Source: Chara braunii (lineage: Eukaryota > Streptophyta > Charophyceae > Charales > Characeae). Taken from it: 64,000 nt of DNA. The notes under the pieces were generated by a model. It worked only from the letters and a program-made list of their open reading frames with translations. It made no database searches and was not told the origin of the DNA. The stretch is taken from positions 970,490 to 1,034,489 of the forward strand of contig BFEA01000132.1 of NCBI GenBank assembly GCA_003427395.1. Direction: 5' to 3'. Made by a program: the position numbers and the translations under genes. Shown in pieces: positions 42,421-54,212 of this stretch (position 1 is its first letter; the number at the start of each line of letters is the position of its first letter).

Positions 42421-45194
42421 TATGAGATGGAGCACGTTCTCCATTCGGCTCAAACGTAGTAGTGTCTCTCTTTGGTCTGTACTGTAATACAGGGCTGCGA
42501 ATTCGATTGAAGGCCTGATCCTACAGAGCGTCATCTTCTGTTATCATTGATAACAGGGCGGTTGTCGATTCGTCGGTTTACGACACAACTTCCTTGCCCC
42601 TGCATCTCAACGTAAGGCCTTGGCTCTTGTGGGCTTTTTATGTTTCTTAGGGTTTTTACCCAAATTTCTTTTTAAGTGGCCATTTCTAAAGACTAAGTAC
42701 CTTTATTTGAGGGATGGTGGAAATTGGTTGGGGCTTGTATGCACAAGGCAGGGTGTGAGTCGCAGAAATGCAGTGAAGTTGACCCCCTTAGTGTGTGTGA
42801 TGTTGTTGTTTGAACCTTGTGTGACCGCAGGTATGCTTATAAGATCTTTGAATTGAGCTTGGTGATAGTCGAGTTTTGCCTGAATACGGAGGGACAAGCC
42901 ACACAACTGATGTGAAAGTGATCGTCTAAATACCACACAAACTTTTGTTTGACTATCTGGACTATCCTTACTCAGCATAGCTATAATGGTTGAAGGAAAC
43001 CCTACAGTGGTTAAGAGAAGTGATAGTCCCGCATTTCACAACCCCTTATATGCGTATATGTATAAGCTCCTGCTTACACGCAAGCATTCAATGTCCATAC
43101 GGCCTGTTTTGATCGCGCTTAGGAGTCAAATAGGCTATGCCTCGAGAGAAAAGGGAACCCCCCTTTTTTTTTTTACCTCCTACTTTTTGAAATTATTTTG
43201 GTTGGACGTTATAGTCCGTGGCAGCCGTCAAAGTCAAACCCCTTGATTTCTCTCTAGGCCCCGGATGACGGAGATCGTTTCCAAGGCCGAGAGAGTTAAC
43301 TGCCACCACAGGTGGGAACCTGTGTACCACCCACTCTCCGCAGGGTGCAGAAGAGGGTGTGGTGATCAACCGCCTTGGCGGTTGTCTAGCGTCGAGAGAT
43401 TAACCCCTCAAGGCGCATGTCAACCGACACTTGAGTGTCGAAACGTGGCCCCCGAAATTATCGAGGGTCGCGCAATTGTGGGTACCACATAGTACTCCAT
43501 CGTTGCGACTGCTTGCGTACGTTTGCATCGCTGGTCGATATGAGAAAGCCCTGCGCCCGCGTGATTTTATCTTAAGTCTCACGCACGACGCCTAACCGAC
43601 TTCCATTTTAAAAGGTTATGGGTCAGACACTGAAGGGACTAGGAGTGTTGTTGTGTTGTTTGTTTTCTGCTCTTCCGTGCGTGTGAGTGTTGTGGTGTAA
43701 TGCGTGGTGTGTGGATTGCGTCCTAGTCGACCGACGACGAGTCGTACTTGGGACCTCAGCCCCCCAATGCGTCGATTCGCGTACGGGTCCGATTTAGGGG
43801 CTTTTGACCGCGCGTAACCCCTATGCTACAGCGAACAAGAAAACGCCCTCGGTCGGGCCACCTCTGTGATAGCATACGAAAAACTTTCACATCTGGTTCA
43901 GTAGCTCGGCGGGGATATGCCCACCCAAGGGATGGTGACAGCTCCCGCGGGTGGAGGTAAGCAGTGCCTCGTGTGACCCTGTCTTGTCGTAGGGGCTAGC
44001 AAGAGGTACAGCTGGCGCACTCGGCTGGAGCGGCAAACCACGCTCCACAACGAAGTCCTGCAAAATCCTGCGTGACGCGGCCGGGAGGGTCCCCCTGCGG
44101 GACCGATGCGCTCGACACCGGGAAGATACGCGCCCGATTTCAGCCCTTCCTTGCTTGTCTTACTAGCTCATCGCACAACTCTTCACTCCCTTCACAAACA
44201 AAACCTCCCCCAATTCTTCGAATCTAACCCCGCAATCGCGTTCGCCGGGTATCAAGACCTCTAGCTCGTTTATCCCCTCGCCCGTTTTCACCAAGGGTCG
44301 GGCGAGCGTCGTGTCATCCGCTTTCCTGTGCTTCCGTCTTCACCATCTCTCCGCACTGTTCCTTTTTCTCCTAACTCCCTTTTTACTTCTCTACATTGAA
44401 AACTAACATCATCATTGGTCTCGCCCACCCAAAAAACTATGAAAATGCCTCTGTTCTTGCCCAATTTCGTCCACAAATGAGCATGGAAATGCTCGTTTCT
44501 CCTTCTTATTTTCCCTTCTTGCCATAACTCTGAGCACTCTCTTCTTTATCTAACTCTAATTCTACTAACCTAGCACTAAATCAGACCTCACCAAACGGCT
44601 CGCCAGGGGCCAAAACCTCGGGATCGCCCCTTTCCGTGCCCTAAATGACTCACAATCGAGCGAGTTCGGCGTTCTCCACCGCGCACAACCCGCATTCCAC
44701 CATCTCCTCTCTCGAATGCACCTAGGCACAAAGCCTGCCAAGTTCATTCCGCCCTTCCTTTCTCCTTCGTAGCTTCTCCCGTCTCCCGTTCGCTCCTTCA
44801 CCGTCGCGCATTCCCACAGTCCCTGGTCTTTTGCGATAACGCAGCAATCGCGTCGTAGCTCCAACTACGTTGAGAGTTCTGAAAGGAACTGTCTATCGGC
44901 CGGTTCGAGTGGCCTGTCTGTCGGACGTTGTCGCACCATTACTGCTACGGTCTCCCAAAAATTCGACAGTAGCATACCAAGAAAATCGCCTCAGTCTTTA
45001 CCTCAGCGCCCCAGTGCCACTCCGCCCTGCAGCACCGCGCGTGGACCCGACTCCCCTTTTGGGCTAGATACAGACAAGCGCAATCCACTACGCTCAAGTC
45101 ACCTTTGCCCAGGCCATGCTAACCACCTCAATATCATCCTTATTCTAACGAGCACCCCGACGGACGAATCATTAGTCCCACAATCTGGACTGCA

Positions 45195-45262
45195 CAGGGC
45201 CAGATTCGAAATCTGATCTGCATCTCAGTCGCCCGTAGGTGCGTTACCTGAGCCAACTTGGT
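45195..45262 (-). repeat. tRNA-like relic (possible SINE)
   Basis: On the minus strand TGGCTCAGGTAA (box A-like) and, ~30 nt later, GATTTCGAATCTGG (box B-like). The stems are incomplete. Confidence 0.35.
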
Positions 45263-45899
45263 TGATGCAGACCCCGACACCAGCTAAGGCCCTTTTCGAT
45301 GGCGTCCTAGGCTAATTGCACTCATGGCACAGTTCCCACCACCTCGCAGAAAAGCCATCCACACTCCTCTCCCTAAACTTTTAAGCAGGATAGAGGAATT
45401 TCATTAGCCTCCCATTCACGCGCAGGCCCGCACGACCCCTAAAGCCGGCGCGGAGATCCTACTTGAAAGGGAAGGAATAAAGATAACATAAAAAATACAA
45501 TAAATAATAGTAAGGTGAAAATAAATGCAATAGATAAAGACAATGCCATAAATTGCGGAAGGGACTTCGGCCCCGCGATAGCAAAACCATAGTGGATAGT
45601 CCCATCGGGTCCTCATCCCCGCGGTTTTCTTCCCGCCGCTCTCATGCCTCCACGCAGTCGCTTGCTAGTCTCGATCCCTGAATCTCTCTGATGAAAGTGT
45701 GATGCTGTAACCAATAATGCTAGGCCCAAGGTTGGGTCTGGTATTTGACAGACAACTAAATAAACAGATATTGCGCGGCGCGTAGATCTACCGAAACGTC
45801 CTCAATAATCACACCGTTGTCGATGTCGCCCTCCGTACGTACGCGCAAGTCACAAGCAATCATACCAATCACGAGACAAAATTTTGTTAGTCCTAGTTT

Positions 45900-45965
45900 A
45901 ATCATAAGAATCGAACTCAGGCCGACGACCACCGCTCTTGTCCAACAATTTTCACTACTCATAAA
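45900..45965 (-). repeat. tRNA-like relic (weak)
   Basis: On the minus strand TAGTGAAAATTG (box A-like) then GAGTTCGATTCTTA (box B-like). Only the promoter boxes support it. Confidence 0.25.
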
Positions 45966-47011
45966 TAACCTCCTCACTGACCATTGGCTAGCACAATGAC
46001 CACTTAATCGTATCTCAGCGTTGCTTTGCAGTGAGTGCTCTCTACTCTTTGTGAGAAAGATACAGAGCTCTATCAACAGGTTGGTGTGCGGCGGTGCTGG
46101 ATCGTGCCGAGTGCCGATGAAGTGACGAAAGACTTGAAAAACAATACATTGTCTCCTCGTGGCCTCTCAATTGGCACTGTTGCCATGTTGGACCTATTAG
46201 ATCCTTCTGTTGCCATGGCCTCTCTCTCTGTTCTCTTTTGTCCACGTGTCGCTACGGATATACAATGGACTTCAGTAATGAGAAACAAACTGAAAGCACA
46301 AAAGAGAAGGTTGAACTCCTAGCCGGAGCGGCAAAATATTTGGACTAGAGAGCAATTAATAAAAAAATAAATATAATTCAGAAGTACGAGATCCCTTCGA
46401 GCGGAATCCGATCTGGTCAGACCAAGTGACAACATACAACAATGGAGAATTGAATGGTGTATAAGGTGCAGGTCAAGCGTCAGATTGTGCGTGATCAGTC
46501 TGCAAAACATACCACTCGAGATCCCCTCGGCAGCGAGAGCTCTAATAAAAAAAAAGAGCAACGAATTGCAGACAGAAAAGTGAGCGACACTACGTCAACA
46601 GTTTTGAGTCCAAGGGGCTCTTCTTGTTTGGGGTTGGTCCCACTGAGTCCCTATGGGTCCCGAGGAGGTTGCCACCAAGTCTCAAGCAAGAAGAGTACCA
46701 GAAGGTCCTATACCAGAAGGTCCTACTTTAAACAAAGAAGCATGGCAATACCGTGGGAAGTCGGTGGATTGTATGTNGAAAAGAAAGCAATTCAATGAAC
46801 GCGAGCGCCTTCATAGACCCCGTAACGACTGACTCGAAAGAGGAGAGCATGATTGATTTCATGCTAATACGCCAGTACTCACCCAATTTCATTTCAATTG
46901 AGGATCTAGTTAGTTCCTAAGGCGAGCGGCTCGACTGACTCCTAGTCGTATTCCGTACTAAAAAATGAATTTCAACTTCAAGAGAGAACCTACGGACTAC
47001 ATTCATTTAGA

Positions 47012-47329
47012 ATGAAAAGACAAAGCACTGTAGAAAGATATGGCATTCCAAGGAAGATTCTTCATCTCTACATTCATCAGGTTCGTAAGCAGTTTGCGCA
47101 CCAATGCACACAACCAAGACTTCAGAGTAGTAGGAAAGAGACCCAAAAGTGTCTTGTTGTAGAACGATATGGTATTCCAAGCAAGATACTTCATCTCTAC
47201 ATCCATCAGGCTAGTAAGCAGTTTGCACACCAGTCCATACAACCAAGACTTCATAGGAGTAGGAAAGAGACCCAGAAGTACTCCAACAGGACAAACAATA
47301 CCATGCACACACACACAAGCAACCCTTAG
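47012..47329 (+). repeat. 129-bp in-frame tandem duplication
   Basis: VERYGIPRKILHLYIHQ and VERYGIPSKILHLYIHQ start two 43-codon repeats in one open frame. The opposite strand is also open across both units (LLGLFPT..KSWL, twice), so the true coding strand, if any, is undecided. No family is recognised. Confidence 0.5.
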
Positions 47330-47806
47330 GTGCACGACACTTACCTAAGTGGCCCGGACTCTGAGATGAATTATAACTCACCCCTCATCCTCATATGGTC
47401 CTCCTAACCCTATTCGCTACCTCTACACTAGTGTCCTGTCATGTAGGAGGATCTGACTCCAACATCAAAATGCAACACCGGACCCCCCGCTGATGCTGAA
47501 GAACAAAGTAGCAACTTGCAGTCTGTAGATGCAGAATGGCTGCCTCCCTCAAAATCACCTACTTGACGGAGCCCCTTAAGTTACCAAGTGTCTCCCATAG
47601 GTCAGATTCCAGGTGAGAGAGCCTCTGACTGTCGCCTCTCTCAACTTGTCGCATGAAGTCCTCTTGATGTGTCTCGCCACCACAAGCACACTCTCAACCA
47701 ACCTGGTCAGGTTCGGTGTCGACCCAACACGACCTAACCAGCTGGGGGCAACTTCCCTAACCCATGCTGCCCCACTTCCCACTTTAGATCAGCCCTAACC
47801 CTAGCC

Positions 47807-48028
47807 ATGGCCGCCCGTATTCCTCCTTCCTCCAAGGCCGAGGCTATGGCGGACTACCAGGGATTCACCCTACTGTCCAAAGGACAACACAAAGCAGCTA
47901 TGGCTGCTCGAGCTCAGGCCGCCATGCCTGACTCTGCCTCGAAGCTTCTTGGTGTAACTCTACCCCAACAGGGGCCTTCCTGTTGCAACGCCCACCAAGG
48001 TGATGAAGATAGCAACAACCATAGCCAG
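47807..48028 (+). CDS. LTR leader ORF of the E3 family, ending at a splice donor
   Basis: ATG 47807 is in a strong Kozak context (TAGCCATGGCC). The 74-codon frame is Ala/Gln-rich (MAARIPPSSKAEAMADYQG, MPDSASKLLGV, HQGDEDSNNHSQ) and meets CAG|GTAAGTACC at 48028, a consensus 5' splice site. Copy C keeps the same end and donor. If spliced, this could give the N-terminus of a downstream protein. Function unknown. Confidence 0.45.
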
Positions 48029-48555
48029 GTAAGTACCTCTAGCGCTCCCCCTTCCTAGTCCTGGTTTTCTTCCTTCTCTCTGTCCTTGCTCCTTCCCCAG
48101 CAGCATTGCTCCAAGCTATCGCTGCTCCAGCCTGCGCTCCAACCAGTGTGTCGCCAAACTTGCACATCGACAATGAGGAGCACCTTGCTCCTCCTTGAGA
48201 TATAGCGGCCTGCTTGTCTCTTGGCGAGTGACTTCCTAGGCCGCGCGGCCTCCAAGCAACCGATACCTCCTCCGTTTCGGAGGGAACATCATTGCAGATT
48301 TGATATTGCCCGTATAGGACTCAAACTGGTTGGACTGGTGCCCACCTAGACGTAGCCTACAACTACTGGGCCTATGAAAATGCCAACTTTTGTCTTCTTA
48401 TGCTCGGCCTCGAGTACCCGATGCATCTACCTCTACCTGGTGTGGTACTGGCGTACCTGCTACTTGAGTGGTTTCCGCTGCTTCAAGTGTCGCGGGCCTC
48501 TTTCCCGACCACATGAGTGTTTCCCCCTGCGGCAACCCTCAATGTCACGGCCACA

Positions 48556-48565
48556 GGTAAGTACC
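48556..48565 (+). promoter_or_regulatory. Second conserved splice-donor-like site in E3
   Basis: GGTAAGTACC preceded by CCACA, equivalent to 33279 in copy A and to about 60951 in copy C. Confidence 0.4.
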
Positions 48566-48779
48566 AGTTCGGGCCCTCTTAACGAACAAGTGCCCTTGCG
48601 GGTCACACACACACACTCAAGCCGACAAGCACTCAAACAGGCATGCAAACCAGCAAGCATGCATACACACACACTGAGAGAACTCGGCAACAAGCGGGAA
48701 ACTCAACAAGGCATTCATTCCATGAGCAAAACTCATAAATCTGTTGTGTGTCTCAGTCCGTGTTTGGCAAGTCATTACA

Positions 48780-49230
48780 ATTGCAGGCAAGGGGTCTAAC
48801 CGAAGTTCAGGTAAGGGAGCCATAACACACCTCCCCAAGAACTCAAAGATTCCTGAGAAGCCGGAGGGTGCTTCCACCAAGCCTTGGGAAGTCCTCCGCA
48901 TCAGTCAAAGAGAATGGGAGAGAAGTTCCAAACTGCGCGCGTGCGTGCATTGTGAAAAGCTTGGGCACGTTGTGCAGGAGCGTTACTGTTTGCAAGGAAA
49001 AAGGCAAATATAGTAGAAGAGTTATCAGCACTATCTACAGAAGAGAAGCTGAACAGTCAACTGCAGTCCCCTCCAAGGACCTTGAACTTGACCAACAACC
49101 TGTTCTTAAAGCATGGACCAAAGCTGAAATCAAGGTTTTTGCAGTCCGAGTACTTTCCACCGAGCCTTGGGAGGAGTCTAAGGAAGTCAACTTCCATTCT
49201 CACCTGGAACATTGGTTGCAGCTCAAGTAG
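48780..49230 (+). pseudogene. Second gypsy element: gag 3' part with zinc-knuckle remnant
   Basis: The frame contains CVHCEKLGH followed by VVQERYC, a CCHC zinc knuckle whose last spacing is x6 instead of x4, so damaged. A shifted frame continues TAVPSKDLELDQQPVLK. Stops and frame changes show decay. Confidence 0.5.
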
Positions 49231-49406
49231 CAATATCGTGTGCAAGGGAGTTCGGAATTGATCTTTTTTAAGCTGCTTATCAATCGTCGATACATCAGTG
49301 TTTGATTGCTAATGGCTCCAAAGCTAACTTATTTTCTCCTAACGGGATTCGTGAGGCGGGCGTGGGAATGAAGAAAGTGGAATTGCAGAACCTTTGTTAG
49401 GCTCAG

Positions 49407-49690
49407 GTGGGCAACCAAGACATTGTCACCTCAACACATGTTGTCAAAGGTGTCCGCGTCACCTTTGACAAAGATCGCACTGTCACACTTAAGTTGATTT
49501 TCTATGTCCTCAACAAGTGTCCCTTCGATGTGGTTATTGGTTTGGGCTTCTTAAAGGCCCATTGTCTAAGGAGTGCATGGGTGGATACTCAATTCGTGGT
49601 GCGTGACGCGAAGGGGAACGAGTGTACTGTCTTGTTGGGCGAGACGAGTGAGTCCCTAGTGACTCCTTTGAGTGTGAACAAATTTTGTAG
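49407..49690 (+). pseudogene. Second gypsy element: aspartic protease remnant
   Basis: KCPFDVVIGLGFLKAH matches the conserved protease C-terminal strand (usually D-[VI]-[IV]-L-G-M-[DN]-[FW]-L). The N-terminal half with the D-S/T-G site is broken upstream. Homology stops near 49690 at an insertion. Confidence 0.55.
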
Positions 49691-52200
49691 GTCAGTGCGC
49701 ACACTTTCAACCGGTAGAAGCGATCTGCCAGCACACCGACCGATCCCTGTGTGTCGCCCCACGTCTGTTCTTCGCGAGACGAACGATCGGGGCTCCTGAA
49801 ACCTGCAAGAAAATGGTCAGTCCAAATCCACGCAATAAGAACCAGACAGGACCGTAAACACAACGATGAGAAGCTCATAGACTGATGTTTGGAAGGAACA
49901 AAAAGGACATTTCCATATAATCCAAAATGACGGGGTTCACTACGCTACTCCCGGGCCCAGAGATAGGTCTCTCGTTCTGGTCAGGGAAATCAGTCTGAGT
50001 CCCGACCGTCCTCGTTGACAACCTAGGGCGAACGCCCGTGCGCGCAATCACCCAGGTTGTGCGCGGGGGCTGCGTGGTGCTGTGAGCCCGGGCACGCGGG
50101 TTCCCTAATTGTGCGCGGGGGCTGCGTGGTGCGCGTGCCTGTGCGAGTGGGCACTTCGACTTTGCGTGGGGGCTGCGCGGTGCTGCACGCTGGTGCGTTC
50201 GGGCACTTCAACTGTGCACGGGGGCTGCGTCCCCGTGCGCGCGAATTCCCTGACCGTGCGAGGGGGCTGCGTGGTGTTGTGCGCCCGTGTGCACGGGCAC
50301 TTCGGCCGTGTCAAGTGACTCTTCGACTGTGCGTGGTGGCTGCGTGCTCGTGCGCGCGAGTTCCCTGTCTGTGCGCAGGGGTTGTGCGGTGCTGCGCGCC
50401 GTGCGCGCGAGTTCCCTATCCGTGCGGGGGCGCTGCATGGTGCTGCTCGCCTGTGTGCGCGGTTACTTCGACTGTACGCGGAGATTGCGCGTTGCTGTGT
50501 GCCCGTGCGCGGGGGCTGCACGGTGCTGCGCGCCTGTGCTCGCGAGTTCCGAGACTGTGCGCGGGGGCTGCATGCTGCTATGCGCCTGAGCGCGCGAGTT
50601 CCTTGACCGTGTGCAGGGGCTGCGCGGTGTTGTGTGCCCGTGCGCACGGGCACTTCGGCTGTGCACGGGCGCGCACGACTTCGCTGACCGTGCGAGGGGG
50701 CTGCGTGGTGCGGCGCGCGGGCACTTCGGCTGTGCGCGGGGGCTTCTCGTTGCTGCGCGCCCGTGCGCATGAGTTCCTTGACCGTGCGCGGGGGTTGCGC
50801 GGTGCTGCACGAGGGCACTTCGACTGTGGGCGGGGGCTGCGTGCTGCTGCACAGCCGTGCCCGCGAGTTCCCTGGTCGTGCGGGGGGGCTGCGAGGTGCT
50901 GCGGGCCCGTGCTTGCTGGCACTTCGGTTGTGCGCAGGGGCTGCGTGCTGCTGCACGCCTGTGCGCTAGAGTTCCCTGATCGTGCGATGGGACTGCACGG
51001 TGCTGCGCGCCCGTGCACACATGCACTTCGGCCGAGCGCGGGGGTGTGCGTTGCTGCGTGCCTGTGCGCGCGGGTACTTGGTTGTGCGCGGGGGCTGCGC
51101 ACTGCGCGCGCCCGTGCGAGTCCATGCCCAATACCTTTGCGCGGGTACTTCGGCTGTGCGCAGGGGCTGCGCACTTCGTGGGCCGTGCGTGTCCGTGCCC
51201 GATACCTCTTCCCGCTTACCTCCCCGTCAGTGCGCCTCGTCGCTTCTTCTCTCCCCCGGCATTCTCCTCCCGTGGTGCTCCTAGATGTACGCAAGTTCCA
51301 ACTGTTCAACTACCTCCTGAGCTAGCACACCCGTGCCAGCTTCGTACGCCTCTGGAAGTGTCAGGCGCAACTCACGCTCCGAAGCTCCCGTAGTGCGCTC
51401 GTAAGTACGTATGTCGGAAGTGGATCCTGGGCCCGGTTGGGCTTTTATACTTTGTCGAGGCCCTTTCGGAGTGTGCCTCAGCCCTCGCATGCTCCAGGAC
51501 TGCCGACAAGCCCGGGCCAATTTGGGTCCCCGAAAAGTTTCCTGCGAAGGGGGCCTTTTTGTCGGGTACAGGGCCTTTTGCAGCGCCCCGGTACCGAGGC
51601 TCATCCCGAGTCTAAGCCCTAGCCTACCCAGGCTCTTGTTGTCCCCACGTAAAAAGTACCAGGGCCTTGTCAAATTTCGCAAGGCCTGGTCTCGGAATTG
51701 ATGAGTTCACGGCCCGAGGGCCCCTTTCCCAGCCTCAGGCCCCGCAGGTTCCCTTTTAGGCCAAGCGCGCCCGCACAACGATTTCTCGTTGTATAGATCC
51801 CCTGATGAATTCAAGTGTCGACCGCTGCTCGATCCGTCCTGAGGGCTCGTCTTAAGAGCCCAGTGCTCTCTTTTGTCTGGCCCATCGCCTGACACTAAGT
51901 GTAAATCCTGCCTTCTCATTCTTGACGCTGTCTGGAGCCTTTGGCGTTGCCCTTGTTGTCATGTTCTTACATCGTGACCACGATAGGCCTCCATAGTGTT
52001 CATAGGGGAATGTTGTCTTTAGAGATTCGCGGGCCGCCCTCTTCTCGACGCTTCGGCCTTGATGCTTATGGTGTGGACCCGATATCACAGTCCTTCGATG
52101 TCGGCCGTGGTCTCACCCGTTAAAACAGGTAGATCCGGTGCCTGTCAAGTGTAATCAGCAAGGAAGTAAAGGGCGGCGTAACGCTAGAGCCGCCAGACAA
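49691..52200. other. ~2.5 kb insertion within the gypsy pol region
   Basis: Protease ends before it and polyprotein-like sequence resumes at ~52200 (CTFVVFFTSKNNSTSIPSTS). It contains the GC-rich minisatellite and anonymous flanks. The identity is not determined; a solo LTR of another family is possible. Confidence 0.45.
50040..51200. repeat. GC-rich minisatellite, ~42-55 bp period
   Basis: The core GTGCGCGGGGGCTGCG recurs more than 20 times (for example 50059, 50111, 50162, 50214, 50256), alternating between units with GAGTTCCCTGACC and units with GGGCACTTCGGCTG. All three forward frames and two reverse frames stay open for hundreds of codons because the repeat lacks TA-containing words; the 422-codon frame is therefore not good evidence for a gene. 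Confidence 0.85.
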
Positions 52201-52335
52201 CGCGCAAAGAAGGTGAGCATGTGCATGTAGCCTTTGTAAAGCCTATCCATGTGTCTTGTACTTTTGTTGTGTTTTTTACCTCGAAAAATAACTCTACTTC
52301 TATTCCATCGACCTCTGTTCCATCTACGTCTAATC

Positions 52336-52659
52336 TTGTGTACCACACCGAACATGTTGGGAGCTTTTACGAACGTCCGGAGATGTTCGGGTGTTCGGCC
52401 TAAAATATTGAAAAAAAAAAAACTTTTTTTTTGGTTTCTAATTTTTAACTAGAGTTTGGTTACAAATTTGAGCATACTTCCCAGGCAACAGTTGTTTGTA
52501 TTACTATTTTACATAACATATATTTTTTCGAGATTTTTCTGAGAACTTTTTTTTTTTTTTTTTTTTTTAATGTTCACCTTCGGAGGGTTTTGGTGCTCGT
52601 TTGAGTTCGGTCACGAACGTTCCGGTTCGGTTACCGAATCCGAACACGATGCTACACTG
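52336..52659. mobile_element. hAT-like MITE, 324 bp
   Basis: Perfect 8-bp flanking duplication GTCTAATC at 52328-52335 and 52660-52667. The right end ...GCTACACTG reads CAGTGTAGC inverted; the left end TTGTGTACC matches except for the first two bases. Subterminal CGAACA/CGAACG words resemble the element at 34846. Removing it and one target copy joins ..SIPSTSVPSTS to NPTTLNSIVIAVN in frame. Confidence 0.82.
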
Positions 52660-53528
52660 GTCTAATCCAACTACTTTAAATTCGATTGTTATTGCTGTAA
52701 ATTCTCAAACTGATTTTTTTTCTCCTGATGAAGATGATCCTCCACTGGAAGTTCCAACAAACATTCGCCATCTACTAGATCATTTTCCGAAAGTGTTGGC
52801 TGAACCTTGTGGAGTACCCGAGCGTTTGGCCAAACACAACCGCGATAGTAGAAGGTAGTGTTCCTCCAAAGGGCTGCGTCTACCGTATGGGCCAAGGCGA
52901 GTTGGAGGAGTTGAGAAGACAGATTGATGACATGATTGATCGTGGATGGATTAGTCCTAGCGAGTCTGAGTTTGCTGCACCTGTCCTATTTGTGTCGATG
53001 AAAGAAGGCAAACTTCGGATGTGCATCGACTATTGTGGACTAAACCGTATCACTAGAAAGAACGCTTATCCCTTGTCACGCATAGATGATTTGGTGGATG
53101 TTGCAGGTGGGTGCAAGGTCTTCTCTAAGATCGACCTCAAGTCTGGCTACCACAAGATTGAAGTTGATCTAATTGACCAGCACAAAACTGCGTTCAAGAA
53201 ACCCAACGGGCTTTACAAATTTATCGTTATGTCCTTCGGTCTCACGAATGCATCAGCCACATTCCAGTGCCTCATGGACAAGGTTCTCCGCCATCAGCTC
53301 AACAGGTTTGTTGTTCTTTACCTCGATGACATCCTGATTTTCACCAAGTCCATGGATGAGCACGTCAAGCACCTTGAGGAAGTTTTGCAGTTTTTCAAGG
53401 AGGTGAAGCTGCACCTCAACTTAGAGAAATCTGAGTTTGGAAGGGTCAACATCATCTATCTTGGGCACCGGTTGTTTGCAAACGGCCTTGGGCCGGAGGC
53501 AACCATGGTTGAGGTCATACGAAAGTGA
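52660..53528 (+). pseudogene. Second gypsy element: reverse transcriptase
   Basis: The upstream frame reads DHFPKVLAEPCGVP and slips at ~52830 into the RT frame: VYRMGQGELEELRRQ, LRMCIDYCGLNRITRKNAYP, KIDLKSGYHKIEVD (motif A Asp), MSFGLTNASATFQ (motif B), VLYLDDILIF (YLDD, motif C) and HLNLEKSEF. This is a typical plant-type Ty3/gypsy RT, in contrast to the 8866 and 10962 copies. The frame ends at a TGA at 53526-53528. Confidence 0.85.
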
Positions 53529-54115
53529 CCTCAACCGACAAATGTACAACTACTGCATTCCTTTCTTAATTTGGCTTCGTATTACCGAAAGTTTGTACGT
53601 AATTTTTCTGCCATTGCTCACCCACTCTCGGGACTAACAAGCAAAAATGTCACTTATGCGTGGTGTGAGAAATGTGAGACTGCGTTTCAGGCTTTGAAAG
53701 AAGCTTTGGTAAGTTATTTTGTGCTCCGCATTGTGGATCCCAACGGATGCGAGCCAGTATGGGATTGACGCTTTGCTGCAACAAGATGATGGTGATGACC
53801 TACGTCCGCTCGAATATTACAGCAAACACATGCCCAACCGCAAGTTAGCTACTACACATATATGTGTGAGCTCTATGCCTTGCAAGAGGCGCTAGCGCAT
53901 TGGAAGCACTAACTTTTGGGTCGTCACTTCAAGGTTTACTCAGATCATTAGACCTTGAAGTGGATCAAAACGCAAACTCATGTCTTCGACGTTGACCCGC
54001 TGGCTGCATGACATTGATGTTTACAAAATTGTGAACTGAAACACAAGGAAGGCTGTTATAATCGTGTCGCTGATGCTTTGTCTCGTCATCGTAAGTTTTT
54101 GACTTGCCTCGTGAG
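53529..54115 (+). pseudogene. Second gypsy element: RT connection and RNase H, decayed
   Basis: LASYYRKFVRNFSAIAHPLS and LTSKNVTYAWCEKCETAFQAL at 53571-53700 are the RT-RNase H connection. Downstream, RNase H words occur in several frames (YSKHMPNRK, NRVADALSRHR in the 54060 region) with stops between them. Confidence 0.65.
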
Positions 54116-54212
54116 CTCATCTGACCTCCGAAGGAAACTGAAGAAGGATCTGGTCGAGCACAGTGCCAAGGATCTGGACCTTAGTCCCATCCTCGAGTAG
54201 ATCAAGGCTAGG

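Larger units (their letters stand above)
42421..46980. other. Anonymous sequence with tRNA-like relics
   Basis: No supportable protein gene. TGCAAAATCCTGCGTGAC at 44059-44076 equals the conserved 3' region of the giant plus LTR (33146-33163), so 43300-44100 may be a relative's LTR. One N at 46777. Confidence 0.4.
47795..48779 (+). mobile_element. E3 LTR copy B, 5'-truncated
   Basis: It aligns with copies A and C from TAGCCATGGCCGCC to the terminal GTCATTACA. It stands directly before gag sequence of the second gypsy element, which suggests E3 is that element's LTR. No convincing primer binding site is seen after 48779. Confidence 0.75.

Noticed and set aside
43230-44100. Ribosomal DNA spacer
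   Set aside because: The GC-balanced character suggested rDNA, but no conserved 18S, 5.8S or 28S block is present.
50057-51325. 422-codon ORF, Cys/Arg/Gly-rich
   Set aside because: It lies on a GC-rich minisatellite in which most frames are open; no codon-level signal or motif.
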